In this document: piece by piece, positions 37,904 through 46,378 of the stretch
Layout: each line of letters begins with the position of its first letter
Position numbering within the stretch: position 1 is the first letter of the stretch
From: DATBRV01 sp036560145
GTDB lineage: Bacteria > Myxococcota_A > UBA9160 > SMWR01
DNA: 56,189 bases
NCBI GenBank assembly: GCA_036560145.1
Contig: DATBRV010000004.1
Location: 1-56,189 of the forward strand
Direction: 5' to 3'
Program-made: the position numbers and the translations under genes
Notes under the pieces: model-generated
What the model was told of the DNA's origin: nothing
Database searches by the model: none
Seen by the model: only the letters and a program-made list of their open reading frames with translations

Positions 37904-37941
37904 GCATCTCCTCCGAGCTTGATCGGGCCCCCGCGAGGGTT

Positions 37942-40026
37942 ATGCTCGCGGCCGTGCGCTTCCGGATCCTCGCCCCGGCGCTGGCGTTAGCCGTCGCGCT
38001 CGCCTGCCGGCAAGAGCCGGACGCGTCGACGGCGCAGCCCGCCGCCGCCCCCGAAGCCGTCGCGACCGCGGCGGCTCCCACCGATTCGCCCGCCCCGGCG
38101 CCGCGCAAGCCCGCCCGCGCGCGCGACGAGCGTCCGCTCCCCGCGATCTCCGGCTGGACGCTCGACGACCAGCGCTTCCAGATCTCCAGCCTGCTCGGGC
38201 AGCGCCTGCTGCTCTTCTTCTTCAACCCGGAGGTGCGCGAGGCGTCGGTCGTCGCGAAGACGATCCAGGAGATCGCCCCGCTGCGGGGCAAGAACAACTT
38301 CCAGATCGTGGGGATCGCGACCGGATCCAACCGCGCCCGCGCGGCGGAATTCGCCAAGCAGCACGGCTTCGACTTCCCGATCGTCGACGATTCCAGCGCC
38401 GCCATCGCCCAGCAGCTGGGCATGCGCGTGCCCGTCGCGCTGCTCGGCGTCGATTCCGAGGGCTACGTGAACTTCGGGCTGGGCCAGTTCGCCACCGACG
38501 AGCCCGGCTCCGAGATCGCGATCGAGGAGCAGATCCGCGAGGCGCTGCGGCTGCCCACGCGGGCGGGCGTCGCCGAGGAAGGCCCCGGCAACCAGCCGCT
38601 CGCGCCGACCTTCCAGGCGCCGATCCTCGACGTGAAGGAGAGCTTCGATCTCGCCGCCCAGCGCGGGAAGCCCCTGCTGCTGATCTTCTTCCTCCACACC
38701 TGCCCGCACTGCCACGACCTGCTCGGCTTCCTGAAGGAGTACCTGCCCACGCTGCCGGCGGACAAGCGCCCGCAGCTGGTCGGGATCGAGATCTCCGGGC
38801 GCACGGAGTCGGTGCGCACCCAGCTGCGCACGGACGGCTTCGACTTCTTCCCGGTCCTGTTCGATCACGACGGGAAGATCCGGGCCGCCTACGGCGTCTT
38901 CGCGGGCGTGCCGGACACGTTCCTGATCGACGCCGAAGGGCGCATCTTCCAGCGCCAGCGCGGCTGGGAGCGGGCGCAGCACGAGGCGCTGCTGCGCATG
39001 CGCATCGCGAAGCTCGCGGGCGCCCCAGTCCCGATGCTGCTTCGCACCAAGGGATTCAGCGGGAGCGACGTCTGCGGCGTCTGTCACGAGCTCGCGCACG
39101 AGACCTGGACCTACACCCGGCACGCGACCGCCTTCGACACCCTGGTCAAGCACGGCGCGGACGCGGACCCGGAATGCGTCGGCTGTCACGTGGTGGGCTA
39201 CGGCGAGCCCGGCGGATTCACGAGCGCGCGGGAGACCCCCGATCTCGAGAACGTGGGCTGCGAGTCCTGCCACGGCCGCGGCGGACCCCACCTCTCCCCG
39301 AAGTTCGTGTCTGCGGGGAACTACCAGCCGGCGTGCGGGCAGTGCCACGATCCGAAGCACTCGCTCGGCTTCGAGTATGCGACGTTCCTGCCCCGCATCT
39401 CGCATGCCGCCAACGCCGCGATCGCGAAGCTTCCGCCCGAGGAGAAGCGCAAGCAGCTCGCTGCGCGCGGCGCGCCGCGCAAGGACGTGCTGCCGACCAA
39501 TCCGGTCTACGTGGGCTCCGACGCCTGTCGCAGCTGCCACGCCTCGGAGTTCGAGACCTGGAGCGCGTCGCCGCACGCGCACGCGGTGGAGACGCTGACG
39601 GCCGTCCACAAGCAGGGGAACCCCGACTGCCTGCGCTGCCACACCACCGGCTTCGGACGTCCCGGCGGCTTCCCCGAGAAGGGCCAGCCCGCGGAGCACG
39701 CCGACCTCGCCGCGGTGGGTTGCGAGTCCTGTCACGGGCCGGGCGGCGATCACGTTGCCGAGGGCGCGGTCAAGATCGGCACGATCGTCTCGCTCGGCGA
39801 CAAGTGCGACTCCTGCGTGATCCTGCAGATCTGCGGCGCCTGCCACGACGACGCCAACGACCCGGGCTTCGAGTTCGAGGTGAAGAAGAAGATCGAGCTC
39901 CAGCGCCACGGAACCCTCGAGCCCGGCACCGGCAAGCCCAAGGGAAAGTCCGCCCGGCTCGAGGCGCCGCGCCGGGTCGAGGACCTGCTCGCGCAGGCCT
40001 TCGCGGCCCGGGACGCCGGGCGCTGA
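37942..40026 (+). CDS. Lipoprotein with two thioredoxin-like domains and eight haem c sites
   Basis: The 694-residue protein has a lipoprotein signal (ILAPALALAVALAC). A first thioredoxin/AhpC-like domain (about 65-215) lacks the CxxC: FFFNPEVREAS stands at that place. A second thioredoxin-like domain has CPHC near residue 254. A multihaem region from about residue 378 follows with CGVCH, CVGCH, CESCH, CGQCH, CRSCH, CLRCH, CESCH and CGACH, plus a decayed CDSCV. The haem part resembles cytochrome c554-type octahaems. It is probably a membrane-anchored periplasmic electron carrier coupled to thiol or peroxide chemistry. The start ATG is 39 bases after the thiolase stop. Its TGA overlaps the next ATG. 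Confidence 0.88.
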   Translation: MLAAVRFRILAPALALAVALACRQEPDASTAQPAAAPEAVATAAAPTDSPAPAPRKPARARDERPLPAISGWTLDDQRFQISSLLGQRLLLFFFNPEVREASVVAKTIQEIAPLRGKNNFQIVGIATGSNRARAAEFAKQHGFDFPIVDDSSAAIAQQLGMRVPVALLGVDSEGYVNFGLGQFATDEPGSEIAIEEQIREALRLPTRAGVAEEGPGNQPLAPTFQAPILDVKESFDLAAQRGKPLLLIFFLHTCPHCHDLLGFLKEYLPTLPADKRPQLVGIEISGRTESVRTQLRTDGFDFFPVLFDHDGKIRAAYGVFAGVPDTFLIDAEGRIFQRQRGWERAQHEALLRMRIAKLAGAPVPMLLRTKGFSGSDVCGVCHELAHETWTYTRHATAFDTLVKHGADADPECVGCHVVGYGEPGGFTSARETPDLENVGCESCHGRGGPHLSPKFVSAGNYQPACGQCHDPKHSLGFEYATFLPRISHAANAAIAKLPPEEKRKQLAARGAPRKDVLPTNPVYVGSDACRSCHASEFETWSASPHAHAVETLTAVHKQGNPDCLRCHTTGFGRPGGFPEKGQPAEHADLAAVGCESCHGPGGDHVAEGAVKIGTIVSLGDKCDSCVILQICGACHDDANDPGFEFEVKKKIELQRHGTLEPGTGKPKGKSARLEAPRRVEDLLAQAFAARDAGR

Positions 40027-40811
40027 TGCCCGGGCCGAGCGTCCGCAGCCAGCAGGCGGACGGCGTCGCGACCCTGACGATCGACCGCGAGGCGAAGCGC
40101 AACGCGCTGGACCGCGAGACCCTGGGCGCGCTGGAGGCGGCGCTCGACGCGGCGGCGCGCGATCCCGAGGTCCGCGTGATCGTGCTGCGCGGCGCGGGAG
40201 ACCGCGTCTTCTGCGCGGGCGCGGACCTCGCCGAGATCCAGGGCCACGAGTCGATCGAGGCGAGCCGACACCATTTCGACGGGGTGGCCCGGGTGATCCT
40301 CGCGATCCAGCGCGCCGGCCAGCCGGTGATCGCCCGCGTCCCGGGCTTCGCGCTGGCGGGCGGCTTCGGGCTGGCGGTCGCCGCCGACTTCACGGTCGCC
40401 TCGGTCGGCGCGCGCTTCGGACTCCCCGAGATCGGCGTCGGCCTGCTGCCGCTGATGGTCTCGGCGCCGATCTACCGCGCACTCGGCAGCCGCAAGGCGC
40501 TGCTCGACCTGGTGCTGACCGGCCGCCAGATCGACGCCGCCGAGGCGAAGCAGCTGGGGCTGGTGAGCCGCGTGGTGGAGGCCGGCGAGCTGGACGCCGA
40601 GATCGCGCGCCTGTCCGCCACCCTGCTCGCCTTCTCGCCCTCGGCGCTGCGGCTCGGCAAGGAGGCCGTCTACACGCTGTGCGAGATGGAGTACCAGACC
40701 TCGATGCGCTACCTGCGCGAGATGATCGTGCTGACGTCGCGGACCGAAGATGCCCAGGAGGGGATCCGCGCCTTCTTCGAGAAGAGGAAGCCGGTGTGGA
40801 CGGGGCGCTAG
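40026..40811 (+). CDS. Enoyl-CoA hydratase/isomerase family protein
   Basis: The 261-residue crotonase-fold protein has the NALDRETLGALEAAL start, the oxyanion-hole segment GAGDRVFCAGADL, ARVPGFALAGGFGLAVAADF, and the catalytic glutamate in GLPEIGVGLLP. A second catalytic glutamate is less clear, so hydratase versus isomerase cannot be decided. The ATG overlaps the stop of the cytochrome gene (TGATG), showing translational coupling to a redox protein, and its end overlaps the UDG start by 16 bases. Confidence 0.88.
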   Translation: MPGPSVRSQQADGVATLTIDREAKRNALDRETLGALEAALDAAARDPEVRVIVLRGAGDRVFCAGADLAEIQGHESIEASRHHFDGVARVILAIQRAGQPVIARVPGFALAGGFGLAVAADFTVASVGARFGLPEIGVGLLPLMVSAPIYRALGSRKALLDLVLTGRQIDAAEAKQLGLVSRVVEAGELDAEIARLSATLLAFSPSALRLGKEAVYTLCEMEYQTSMRYLREMIVLTSRTEDAQEGIRAFFEKRKPVWTGR

Positions 40812-41563
40812 CTGCCGAGGCCCGCGCGCTGCTCGCCTCGGCCCGGGCGTGGCTCGCGGAGCTGGTCGAGGAGGGCGTCGACGCGTTTCCGCGCGTGGCC
40901 TCCCCGGCGGCGTCCGCGTCGGAGGCGCCGCCCGCCGCCTGGCTCGCGCCCGCGCCCCCGCTCGAGCGGGCCGCCGCTCCCGGACCGCCGGCCGAGCGGC
41001 CGAGCCTGGCGCAGGTCCGCGAGCGACTCGGCGAGTGCACCCGCTGCCGGCTCTGCGAGGCGCGCACGCAGATCGTCTTCGGCGACGGCGATCCGCAGGC
41101 CGCGCTGATGTTCATCGGCGAGGGGCCGGGCGAGACCGAGGACCGGCGCGGCCTGCCCTTCGTCGGCCGGGCCGGCGAGCTGCTGACCCAGATGATCGAG
41201 AAGGGCCTGGGGATCCCGCGCCGCGACGTCTACATCTGCAACATCGTGAAGTGTCGGCCGCCGGGGAACCGCACGCCCCTCGGCGACGAGGTCGCCAGCT
41301 GCCGCCCATTTCTGGATGGTCAGATCGACGCCGTGCAGCCGCGCGTGATCGTGGCGCTGGGCAAGCCCGCCGCCAGCCTGCTGCTGGGGCGCGACGTCGC
41401 CATCACCCGCGCGCGGGGGACCTGGCACGCCTACCGCGGCATCCCCGTGATGCCCACCTTCCATCCCGCTTTCGTCCTCCGCCAGTACACGGAGGAGAAC
41501 CGGCGGCTGGTCTGGAGCGATCTGAAGGCCGCTCTCGAACGCAGCCGTCAGCAAGCGCGCTGA
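40796..41563 (+). CDS. Uracil-DNA glycosylase, family 4 (iron-sulfur type)
   Basis: Family 4 UDGs remove uracil from DNA and carry a 4Fe-4S cluster. The 255-residue protein shows CTRCRLCEAR and the later VKCRPPGNR and SCRPFL cysteines, motif A GEGPGETEDRRGLPFVGRAG, and motif B TFHPAFVLR. An N-terminal extension of about 75 residues, rich in Ala/Pro, precedes the cluster domain. The GTG at 40796 fits an AGAGGAAG site and overlaps the hydratase end. The last three codons and the TGA stop lie inside a dispersed repeat. Confidence 0.9.
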   Translation: MDGALAAEARALLASARAWLAELVEEGVDAFPRVASPAASASEAPPAAWLAPAPPLERAAAPGPPAERPSLAQVRERLGECTRCRLCEARTQIVFGDGDPQAALMFIGEGPGETEDRRGLPFVGRAGELLTQMIEKGLGIPRRDVYICNIVKCRPPGNRTPLGDEVASCRPFLDGQIDAVQPRVIVALGKPAASLLLGRDVAITRARGTWHAYRGIPVMPTFHPAFVLRQYTEENRRLVWSDLKAALERSRQQAR

Positions 41564-41598
41564 GCGCGCGCAGCGAGCCAAAGGCGAGCGAAGTTCAC
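41551..41598 (-). repeat. Form A repeat between UDG and purE
   Basis: In minus orientation the core is followed by a GCGCGC/GCGCGC stem around TCA, then TTGC. The element overlaps the last three codons and stop of the UDG gene and ends one base before the purE stop, so it fills the whole convergent junction. Confidence 0.85.
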
Positions 41599-42081
41599 TC
41601 AGACCGGCGTTTCGGGGATCGCGGCCGCCTGCGCTTCGCGCCACTTCGCGAGCCGCTCGCGCACGCCTTCGTCAGCGCCCGCCAGGATCGCGGCCGCGAA
41701 CAGCCCGGCGTTCTTGGCGCCCGCCTTGCCGATCGCGAAGGTGGCGACCGGGATGCCGCCGGGCATCTGGACGGTCGCGAGCAGCGCGTCGAGACCTTGC
41801 AGGGGCGAGCTGTCGATCGGCACGCCCAGCACCGGAAGCAGCGTATGCGCCGCGCAGACGCCGGCAAGATGCGCCGCGCCGCCTGCCCCCGCGATCACGA
41901 CCTCGATGCCGCGCCCGGGAGCGCTCTCCAGATAGGCCCGCAGTCGGTCCGGCGTGCGGTGCGCGGAGAGCACGCGCGCCTCGCATGCGATCGCGAGCGC
42001 CTCGAGCACCTGCTCGGCGCCCCGCATCGTCTCCCAGTCGTTCTGGCTGCCCATCAGGATCGCGACCCTGGGTTTCGCCAT
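41599..42081 (-). CDS. purE: N5-carboxyaminoimidazole ribonucleotide mutase
   Basis: Class I PurE converts N5-CAIR to CAIR in purine synthesis. The 160-residue protein has the MGSQNDWETMRGA nucleotide-binding start, SAHRTPDRL, the catalytic IAGAGGAAHLAGV and the LLPVLGVPIDSS segment, and ends shortly after AGLFAAAILA. It is encoded alone, without purK in the window. It is convergent with the UDG gene across a dispersed repeat and divergent from aroE. Confidence 0.95.
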   Translation of the reverse strand: MAKPRVAILMGSQNDWETMRGAEQVLEALAIACEARVLSAHRTPDRLRAYLESAPGRGIEVVIAGAGGAAHLAGVCAAHTLLPVLGVPIDSSPLQGLDALLATVQMPGGIPVATFAIGKAGAKNAGLFAAAILAGADEGVRERLAKWREAQAAAIPETPV

Positions 42082-42171
42082 CGTGCTCTCCTTCGCTGGA
42101 TCCGGCGAGCGCCAGTGTACGGGCCGGCGGGCCGAAATGGGATAGCCTCGCGCGGCTCAGGAGGTGGGCAG

Positions 42172-42996
42172 GTGCCCCGCGCGCGCAGACCGGTCTCGGC
42201 CCGAACGGCCCTGTGCGGAATCCTGCTGCACCCGGCCGGCCATACGCGCTCGCCCGCGATGCACGGCGCCGCCTACGCCGCCCTGGACTTCGACGCCGTG
42301 TATCTCGCCTTCGACGTTCCGCCGGCGGGGCTCGCCGACGCTATGCGGGGGGCGCGCGCGCTCGGCGTGCGCCAGCTGGCGATCTCGCTGCCGCACAAGC
42401 AGGCGGTGATGGCGCACGTCGACGAGGTCGAGGAGACCGCGCGGCGGATCGGCGCGGTCAACACGGTGACGCGCGCGGGCGACGCGCTGGTCGGCTCGAA
42501 CACGGACTGGCTCGGCGCGGTGCGCGCCCTCGAATCCGAGCTGCCGCTGCGGGGCGCGCGCGCGGTCGTGCTGGGGGCCGGCGGCACCGCCCGTGCGGTC
42601 GTCTTCGGGCTGCTCGAGCGCGGCGCGCGCGTGCGCGTACTGAACCGCAGCCCGGAGCGCGCCCGGCGTCTCGCGGACGATCTCGGCGCGGAGACGGCCG
42701 GGGCGCTCGGCGAGCTCGCGTCCGCGCCCTACGACGTGCTCGTGAACACCACTTCCGTCGGCCTGCGCGAGGACGCCTCGCCGGTCGACGCCGGCGCGCT
42801 GCGGGCGGGGGCCGTCGTGATGGACGCCGTCTACGACCCGGAGCGCACGCGCCTTCTGCGCGAGGCCGAGGCCCGCGGCGCGCGCCCGGTGTCCGGCCGC
42901 TGGATGCTGATCCACCAGGCCGCCGAACAGGTGAAGCTGCTCACGGGACGGGAAGCGCCGCTCGGGGCGTTGGTCGAAGGATTCGAGTCCGGATGA
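42172..42996 (+). CDS. aroE: Shikimate dehydrogenase
   Basis: AroE reduces 3-dehydroshikimate with NADPH in aromatic amino acid synthesis. The 274-residue protein has HTRSPAMHGAAYAAL for shikimate binding, ISLPHKQAVMAH with the catalytic lysine, GSNTDWLGAV with the catalytic aspartate, the NADPH fold VVLGAGGTARAVVFGL and NTTSVGL. The GTG start is preceded by AGGAGG at the right distance. A short N-terminal extension (about 15 residues) precedes the conserved part. It ends four bases before the convergent ferredoxin gene. Confidence 0.94.
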   Translation: MPRARRPVSARTALCGILLHPAGHTRSPAMHGAAYAALDFDAVYLAFDVPPAGLADAMRGARALGVRQLAISLPHKQAVMAHVDEVEETARRIGAVNTVTRAGDALVGSNTDWLGAVRALESELPLRGARAVVLGAGGTARAVVFGLLERGARVRVLNRSPERARRLADDLGAETAGALGELASAPYDVLVNTTSVGLREDASPVDAGALRAGAVVMDAVYDPERTRLLREAEARGARPVSGRWMLIHQAAEQVKLLTGREAPLGALVEGFESG

Positions 42997-43000
42997 AGGG

Positions 43001-43354
43001 CTAGCTCGAGTAGCCCCACTTCGTCTTGTTCTCTTCGATCTGCTCCGGGGTCGGCTTCTGCTTTTCGGTGACCTCGGGCACCGTGAACTGATCCTTGGCC
43101 TCGAGCATGCGGGCGTTCAGGGCGACGTCGTCGTGGAACACGTCGGGCACCTGCTCGTCTTCGAAGATCGCCTCCCAGGGGCACTCGGGCTCGCAGACGC
43201 CGCAGTTGATGCACTCCTCGGGGTCGATGAACAGCTGGTTGGGGAAGGTCTCGCCATCCGAGCCCTGGTACGCGTAGATGCAATCGACCGGGCATACCTC
43301 GACGCACGATTGGTCGACGCAATCCCTGCAGAGCCGCGTGATCACCCAGGTCAT
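43001..43354 (-). CDS. Seven-iron ferredoxin (3Fe-4S/4Fe-4S)
   Basis: The 117-residue protein closely matches the Azotobacter FdI pattern. C9, C17 and C58 are placed to bind a 3Fe-4S cluster, and C21, C48, C51 and C54 a 4Fe-4S cluster (LCRDCVDQSCVEVCP and ECINCGVCEPECP). Extra cysteines at 12 and 25 are also as in FdI. The loop between the clusters is longer by about nine residues. The C-terminal tail of about 50 residues is charged. Soluble low-potential electron carrier; partner unknown. rpmG is 19 bases upstream on the same strand. Confidence 0.9.
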   Translation of the reverse strand: MTWVITRLCRDCVDQSCVEVCPVDCIYAYQGSDGETFPNQLFIDPEECINCGVCEPECPWEAIFEDEQVPDVFHDDVALNARMLEAKDQFTVPEVTEKQKPTPEQIEENKTKWGYSS

Positions 43355-43373
43355 CTTCTCGCCCTTTCGCTGC

Positions 43374-43544
43374 TTACTTGAGCTTCTTTTCCTTGTACAC
43401 GACGTGGCGTCGCACGACGGGATCGTACTTCTTCATCTCCAGCTTCCCCGGCGTGTTGGTCTTGTTCTTGGCCGTGGTGTAGAAGTGGCCCGTGTCGGCG
43501 GACGACTCGAGCTTGATCTTCTCGCGCTTGCCCTTCTTCGCCAT
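43374..43544 (-). CDS. rpmG: 50S ribosomal protein L33
   Basis: The 56-residue protein contains the L33 pattern HFYTTAKNKTNTPGKLEMKK and YDPVVRRHVVYKEKKLK. The cysteine pairs of the zinc-binding form are absent, so it is the zinc-free type. The N-terminal MAKKGKREKIKLE is short and basic. It stands outside any tRNA-Trp/secE context and instead lies between rplX and a ferredoxin gene, all on the minus strand. Confidence 0.93.
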   Translation of the reverse strand: MAKKGKREKIKLESSADTGHFYTTAKNKTNTPGKLEMKKYDPVVRRHVVYKEKKLK

Positions 43545-43594
43545 GGCTGGTTCCTCGGTACGGCTGAATGTCGCGAACGCGAAGGCGCCGCGCT

Positions 43595-43927
43595 TCAGGC
43601 CTTGGGGGGATCGGGGACGTGCGTTCCGCTCTTCGCGTAGACGCGGACCCGGCGCTCGCCGTCCATCCCGATCCGGACGCGGTCGGGCTTGCCCGTGCCC
43701 GCGTCGAGCAGCATCACGTTGGAGGCGTCGACGAATCCCTCCTGCTCGACGATGCCGCCGGTGCGCGCGCCCTTGCGGCCGGGCTTCAGGTGGCGCTTCT
43801 GCATGCGGACCTTCTCGACCCGCACCTTGCCGCGCTCGCGATCGATCGCGATCACGCGCCCTTGCTTGCCGCGATCGGCACCTGAGATCACCTGGACCAG
43901 ATCGCCTTTGCAGAGTCGACGAGTCAT
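43595..43927 (-). CDS. rplX: 50S ribosomal protein L24, isolated gene
   Basis: L24 starts 50S assembly by binding the 5' end of 23S rRNA. The 110-residue protein has the KOW motif GDLVQVISGADRGKQGRVIA and the conserved KRHLKPGRKG, GGIVEQEGFVDASNV and TGKPDRVRI stretches. Normally rplX is between rplN and rplE in the large ribosomal operon; here none of those are present, and rpmG follows 50 bases later. It may be the only copy, moved, or a paralogue. Confidence 0.92.
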   Translation of the reverse strand: MTRRLCKGDLVQVISGADRGKQGRVIAIDRERGKVRVEKVRMQKRHLKPGRKGARTGGIVEQEGFVDASNVMLLDAGTGKPDRVRIGMDGERRVRVYAKSGTHVPDPPKA

Positions 43928-44063
43928 TTCGGAGAGCCTCCGGGGACGCATACGAGTGCGCCAAGCTGATGCCGGAGTCAAGGCCCTCCCCGCGGGACGA
44001 TACCCATCGTGCTGGCGGAGCGGACCTCGGGACGGGGATACTCCCGCCGCCCCAGGAGGGCGC

Positions 44064-45581
44064 ATGCGCCGATTCCTTCTGATCCTCGTGATTCTGGCCG
44101 GGGCCTCGTTCGGCGCTTGCCACTGGCTCCTCCCCGAGCGATTCGCCGTCAACGCGCCCATCGGCCACCTGCTCTTCCAGCGCGGCGTGGACGCCCCGCC
44201 GGCGGCAACCGTGGCGGAACGCCTCCGCGTGCCCGAAGGATTCTCGATCGGCCAGTTCTTCACGGGCCTCCCGAACGCGCGCTTCCTGCGCCCGACGGAG
44301 ACGGGCGATCTGCTGGTGAGCGTGCCCCGGACCGGCAGCGTCCACCTGCTCGAGCGCGACGCCGACGGCGACGGACGCGCGGACGGGAATCGCACCCTCC
44401 TCGAGGGCCTCGAGAAGCCGCACGGCCTGGATCTCCACCAGGGCTGGCTGTACGTGGCGGAGGGGAATGCGATCGGGCGGATCCGCTTCGATCCGCTCGC
44501 GCGCGCGACCAGCGGGGCGTACCAGCGCATCGTGAGCGGGCTTCCCGAGAAGGGCAATCACTGGACCCGCACCGTGCGCGTCGGCCCGGACGGCTGGCTC
44601 TACCTCTCGATCGGCTCGAGCTGCAACGTGTGCGAGGAGAAGGATCCCCGGCGGGCCGCCCTGTTGCGCATGCGGCCGGACGGCAGCGGACAGGAGATCT
44701 ACGCCAGCGGGCTTCGCAACACGGTGGGGTTCGACTGGCGGCCGGCGACCGGCGAGCTCTTCGCCACCGACAACGGCCGCGATCTGCTCGGCGATGACTT
44801 CCCCCCCTGCGAGCTGAACCGCATCACGCAGGGCGGCTTCTACGGCTGGCCCTACGCCAACGGCGAGAACGTGCCGGACCCCGACTTCGGCGCCGGCCAC
44901 GAGGCCCGGATCGCCGCCGCGCTGCCGCCGGTCCACGGCTTTCGAGCCCACAATGCGCCGCTCGGCATCGTCTTCCTGCGCGCGCCACCGGCGGGCGACG
45001 CGTACGCCGGCGCCGCGTTGGTGGCCCTGCACGGCTCCTGGAACCGCACGCGCAAGGACGGCTACAAGGTGGTCAGCCTGCACTGGGACGCGGACGGGAA
45101 GATCGAGGAGCGCGATTTCGCGGTGGGATTCGAAGCGGACGGCGAGCTGATCGGTCGCCCGGTCGACGTGGCGGAAGGCCCGGACGGCGCGGTCTACATC
45201 TCCGACGACTACGCGGGCGTGATCTATCGCGTGACGCGCGCGCCGGCGGCCGCGCCGCGGGGCGGCGCGCCGGCCGCGGCGGCGCCTCCGGGGCGGGTGG
45301 ATCCGCTCGCGGCGCTCGCCGGGGACGAGCGCGCCGAGCTGGCCCGCAGCGGACGCTCGCTCTGGGAGGTGCACCGCTGCGCCGGCTGCCACGAGGCGGC
45401 CGCCGCCGATCCCGGCGTGGTCGTGGTGCCGTTGCAGGATCTCGCCGCGCGCCATTCGATCGAGTCGCTCGCCGCGCTGCTGGCGACGCCCACGCCGCCG
45501 ATGCCCGTCATCGCGCTGACGGCTCAGGAGCGCCGCGCGCTGGCCGTGCATCTACTCGCGCCTGCGCCGCGAGCCCCGTGA
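44064..45581 (+). CDS. PQQ-type sugar dehydrogenase with C-terminal cytochrome c domain
   Basis: The 505-residue exported protein has an N-terminal hydrophobic signal (FLLILVILAGASFGAC, possibly a lipobox). A six-bladed propeller of the glucose/sorbosone dehydrogenase type follows (RVPEGFSIGQFFTGLPNARF, GNHWTRTVRVGPDGWLYLSI, NRITQGGFYGWPYANGENVP, HGSWNRT). A C-terminal domain has one haem site CAGCH and a late methionine. PQQ oxidises a sugar or alcohol and passes electrons to the haem. The substrate is unknown. The ATG has AGGAGGG upstream. The stop overlaps the following GTG. Confidence 0.85.
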   Translation: MRRFLLILVILAGASFGACHWLLPERFAVNAPIGHLLFQRGVDAPPAATVAERLRVPEGFSIGQFFTGLPNARFLRPTETGDLLVSVPRTGSVHLLERDADGDGRADGNRTLLEGLEKPHGLDLHQGWLYVAEGNAIGRIRFDPLARATSGAYQRIVSGLPEKGNHWTRTVRVGPDGWLYLSIGSSCNVCEEKDPRRAALLRMRPDGSGQEIYASGLRNTVGFDWRPATGELFATDNGRDLLGDDFPPCELNRITQGGFYGWPYANGENVPDPDFGAGHEARIAAALPPVHGFRAHNAPLGIVFLRAPPAGDAYAGAALVALHGSWNRTRKDGYKVVSLHWDADGKIEERDFAVGFEADGELIGRPVDVAEGPDGAVYISDDYAGVIYRVTRAPAAAPRGGAPAAAAPPGRVDPLAALAGDERAELARSGRSLWEVHRCAGCHEAAAADPGVVVVPLQDLAARHSIESLAALLATPTPPMPVIALTAQERRALAVHLLAPAPRAP

Positions 45582-46378
45582 AAGAGGAGGAGCTGGAAAG
45601 GCTGGCGAGCTTCGAGGAGTGGTACTGGTGGCACCGCGGCCGCCGGACCATGGTGTGCCGGATCCTCGAGCGCTACGCGCCGCCGCAGGCCCGGATCCTC
45701 GACGTCGGCTGCGGAACGGGCGCGACCACCGCGGCGCTGCTCCGCTTCGGAGACGTGAGCGGCTTCGACATGGGGCTCGCCGGATTGCGGCACGCGCAGG
45801 CGCGAGGCCTGCCGGTCGCGCGCGGATCGGCCGAGAACCTGCCGGCGGGCGACGCCAGCTTCGACGTCGTGGTCGCGCTCGACGTGCTCGAGCATCTCGA
45901 CGACGATCGGCGCGCGCTCGCCGAGATCCTGCGCGTGCTGCGCCCGGGCGGAATCCTGCTCGCGACCGTGCCGGCCTACGCCTTCCTCTGGAGCAGCCAC
46001 GACGAGGCGCTCGGCCACCGCCGCCGCTACGTCCGCAAGCAGCTGCGCGATCGGATCACCGGCGCCGGCTTCGAGATCGTGCTCTGCTCCTACGTGATGG
46101 CGGCGATCCTGCCGATCGCGATCGTGGTCCGTCTCGCCGAGCGCTGGTGGCCGCGCCAGGGACCGCGCGAGAGCGGCTACTTCCTGCTGCCGCGTCCGCT
46201 CAATGCCTTGCTCGCCCATGTCGCGGGCCTGGGCGGCTGGCTGGTCCGCATCCTGGTGCTGCCCTTCGGCCTTTCGATCGTCGCGGTGGCTAGCAGGCCC
46301 GGCGATAGCGCCGGCGGATCCGGAGCAGATCGAAAGCGGCCCGCAGATAGGCGCCCGGACGCAGCTTCGAGCCGCTGA
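45578..46378 (+). CDS. Class I SAM-dependent methyltransferase
   Basis: The 266-residue protein has motif I ILDVGCGTGATTAAL, the acidic loop GFDMGLAGL, FDVVVALDVLEHLDDD and LRPGGILLATVPAY, typical of small-molecule methyltransferases. The N-terminal EEWYWWHRGRR resembles methyltransferases found in polysaccharide and lipid-carrier loci. The C-terminus has hydrophobic stretches (VMAAILPIAIVV and LGGWLVRILVLPFG), perhaps membrane association. The GTG overlaps the dehydrogenase stop. The last 89 bases overlap the 3' end of a glycosyltransferase gene on the other strand. Confidence 0.85.
   Translation: MKEEELERLASFEEWYWWHRGRRTMVCRILERYAPPQARILDVGCGTGATTAALLRFGDVSGFDMGLAGLRHAQARGLPVARGSAENLPAGDASFDVVVALDVLEHLDDDRRALAEILRVLRPGGILLATVPAYAFLWSSHDEALGHRRRYVRKQLRDRITGAGFEIVLCSYVMAAILPIAIVVRLAERWWPRQGPRESGYFLLPRPLNALLAHVAGLGGWLVRILVLPFGLSIVAVASRPGDSAGGSGADRKRPADRRPDAASSR

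Noticed and set aside
36409..37941. Upstream extension of the thioredoxin-cytochrome frame through the DUF35 and thiolase genes
   Set aside because: The extension is out of frame with two recognised genes, and a lipoprotein signal starts exactly at 37942.
38701..38715. CPHCH counted as a ninth haem site
   Set aside because: It lies at the active-site position of a thioredoxin fold (after the LLLIFF strand), so the CPHC is read as a redox pair, though haem attachment cannot be fully excluded.
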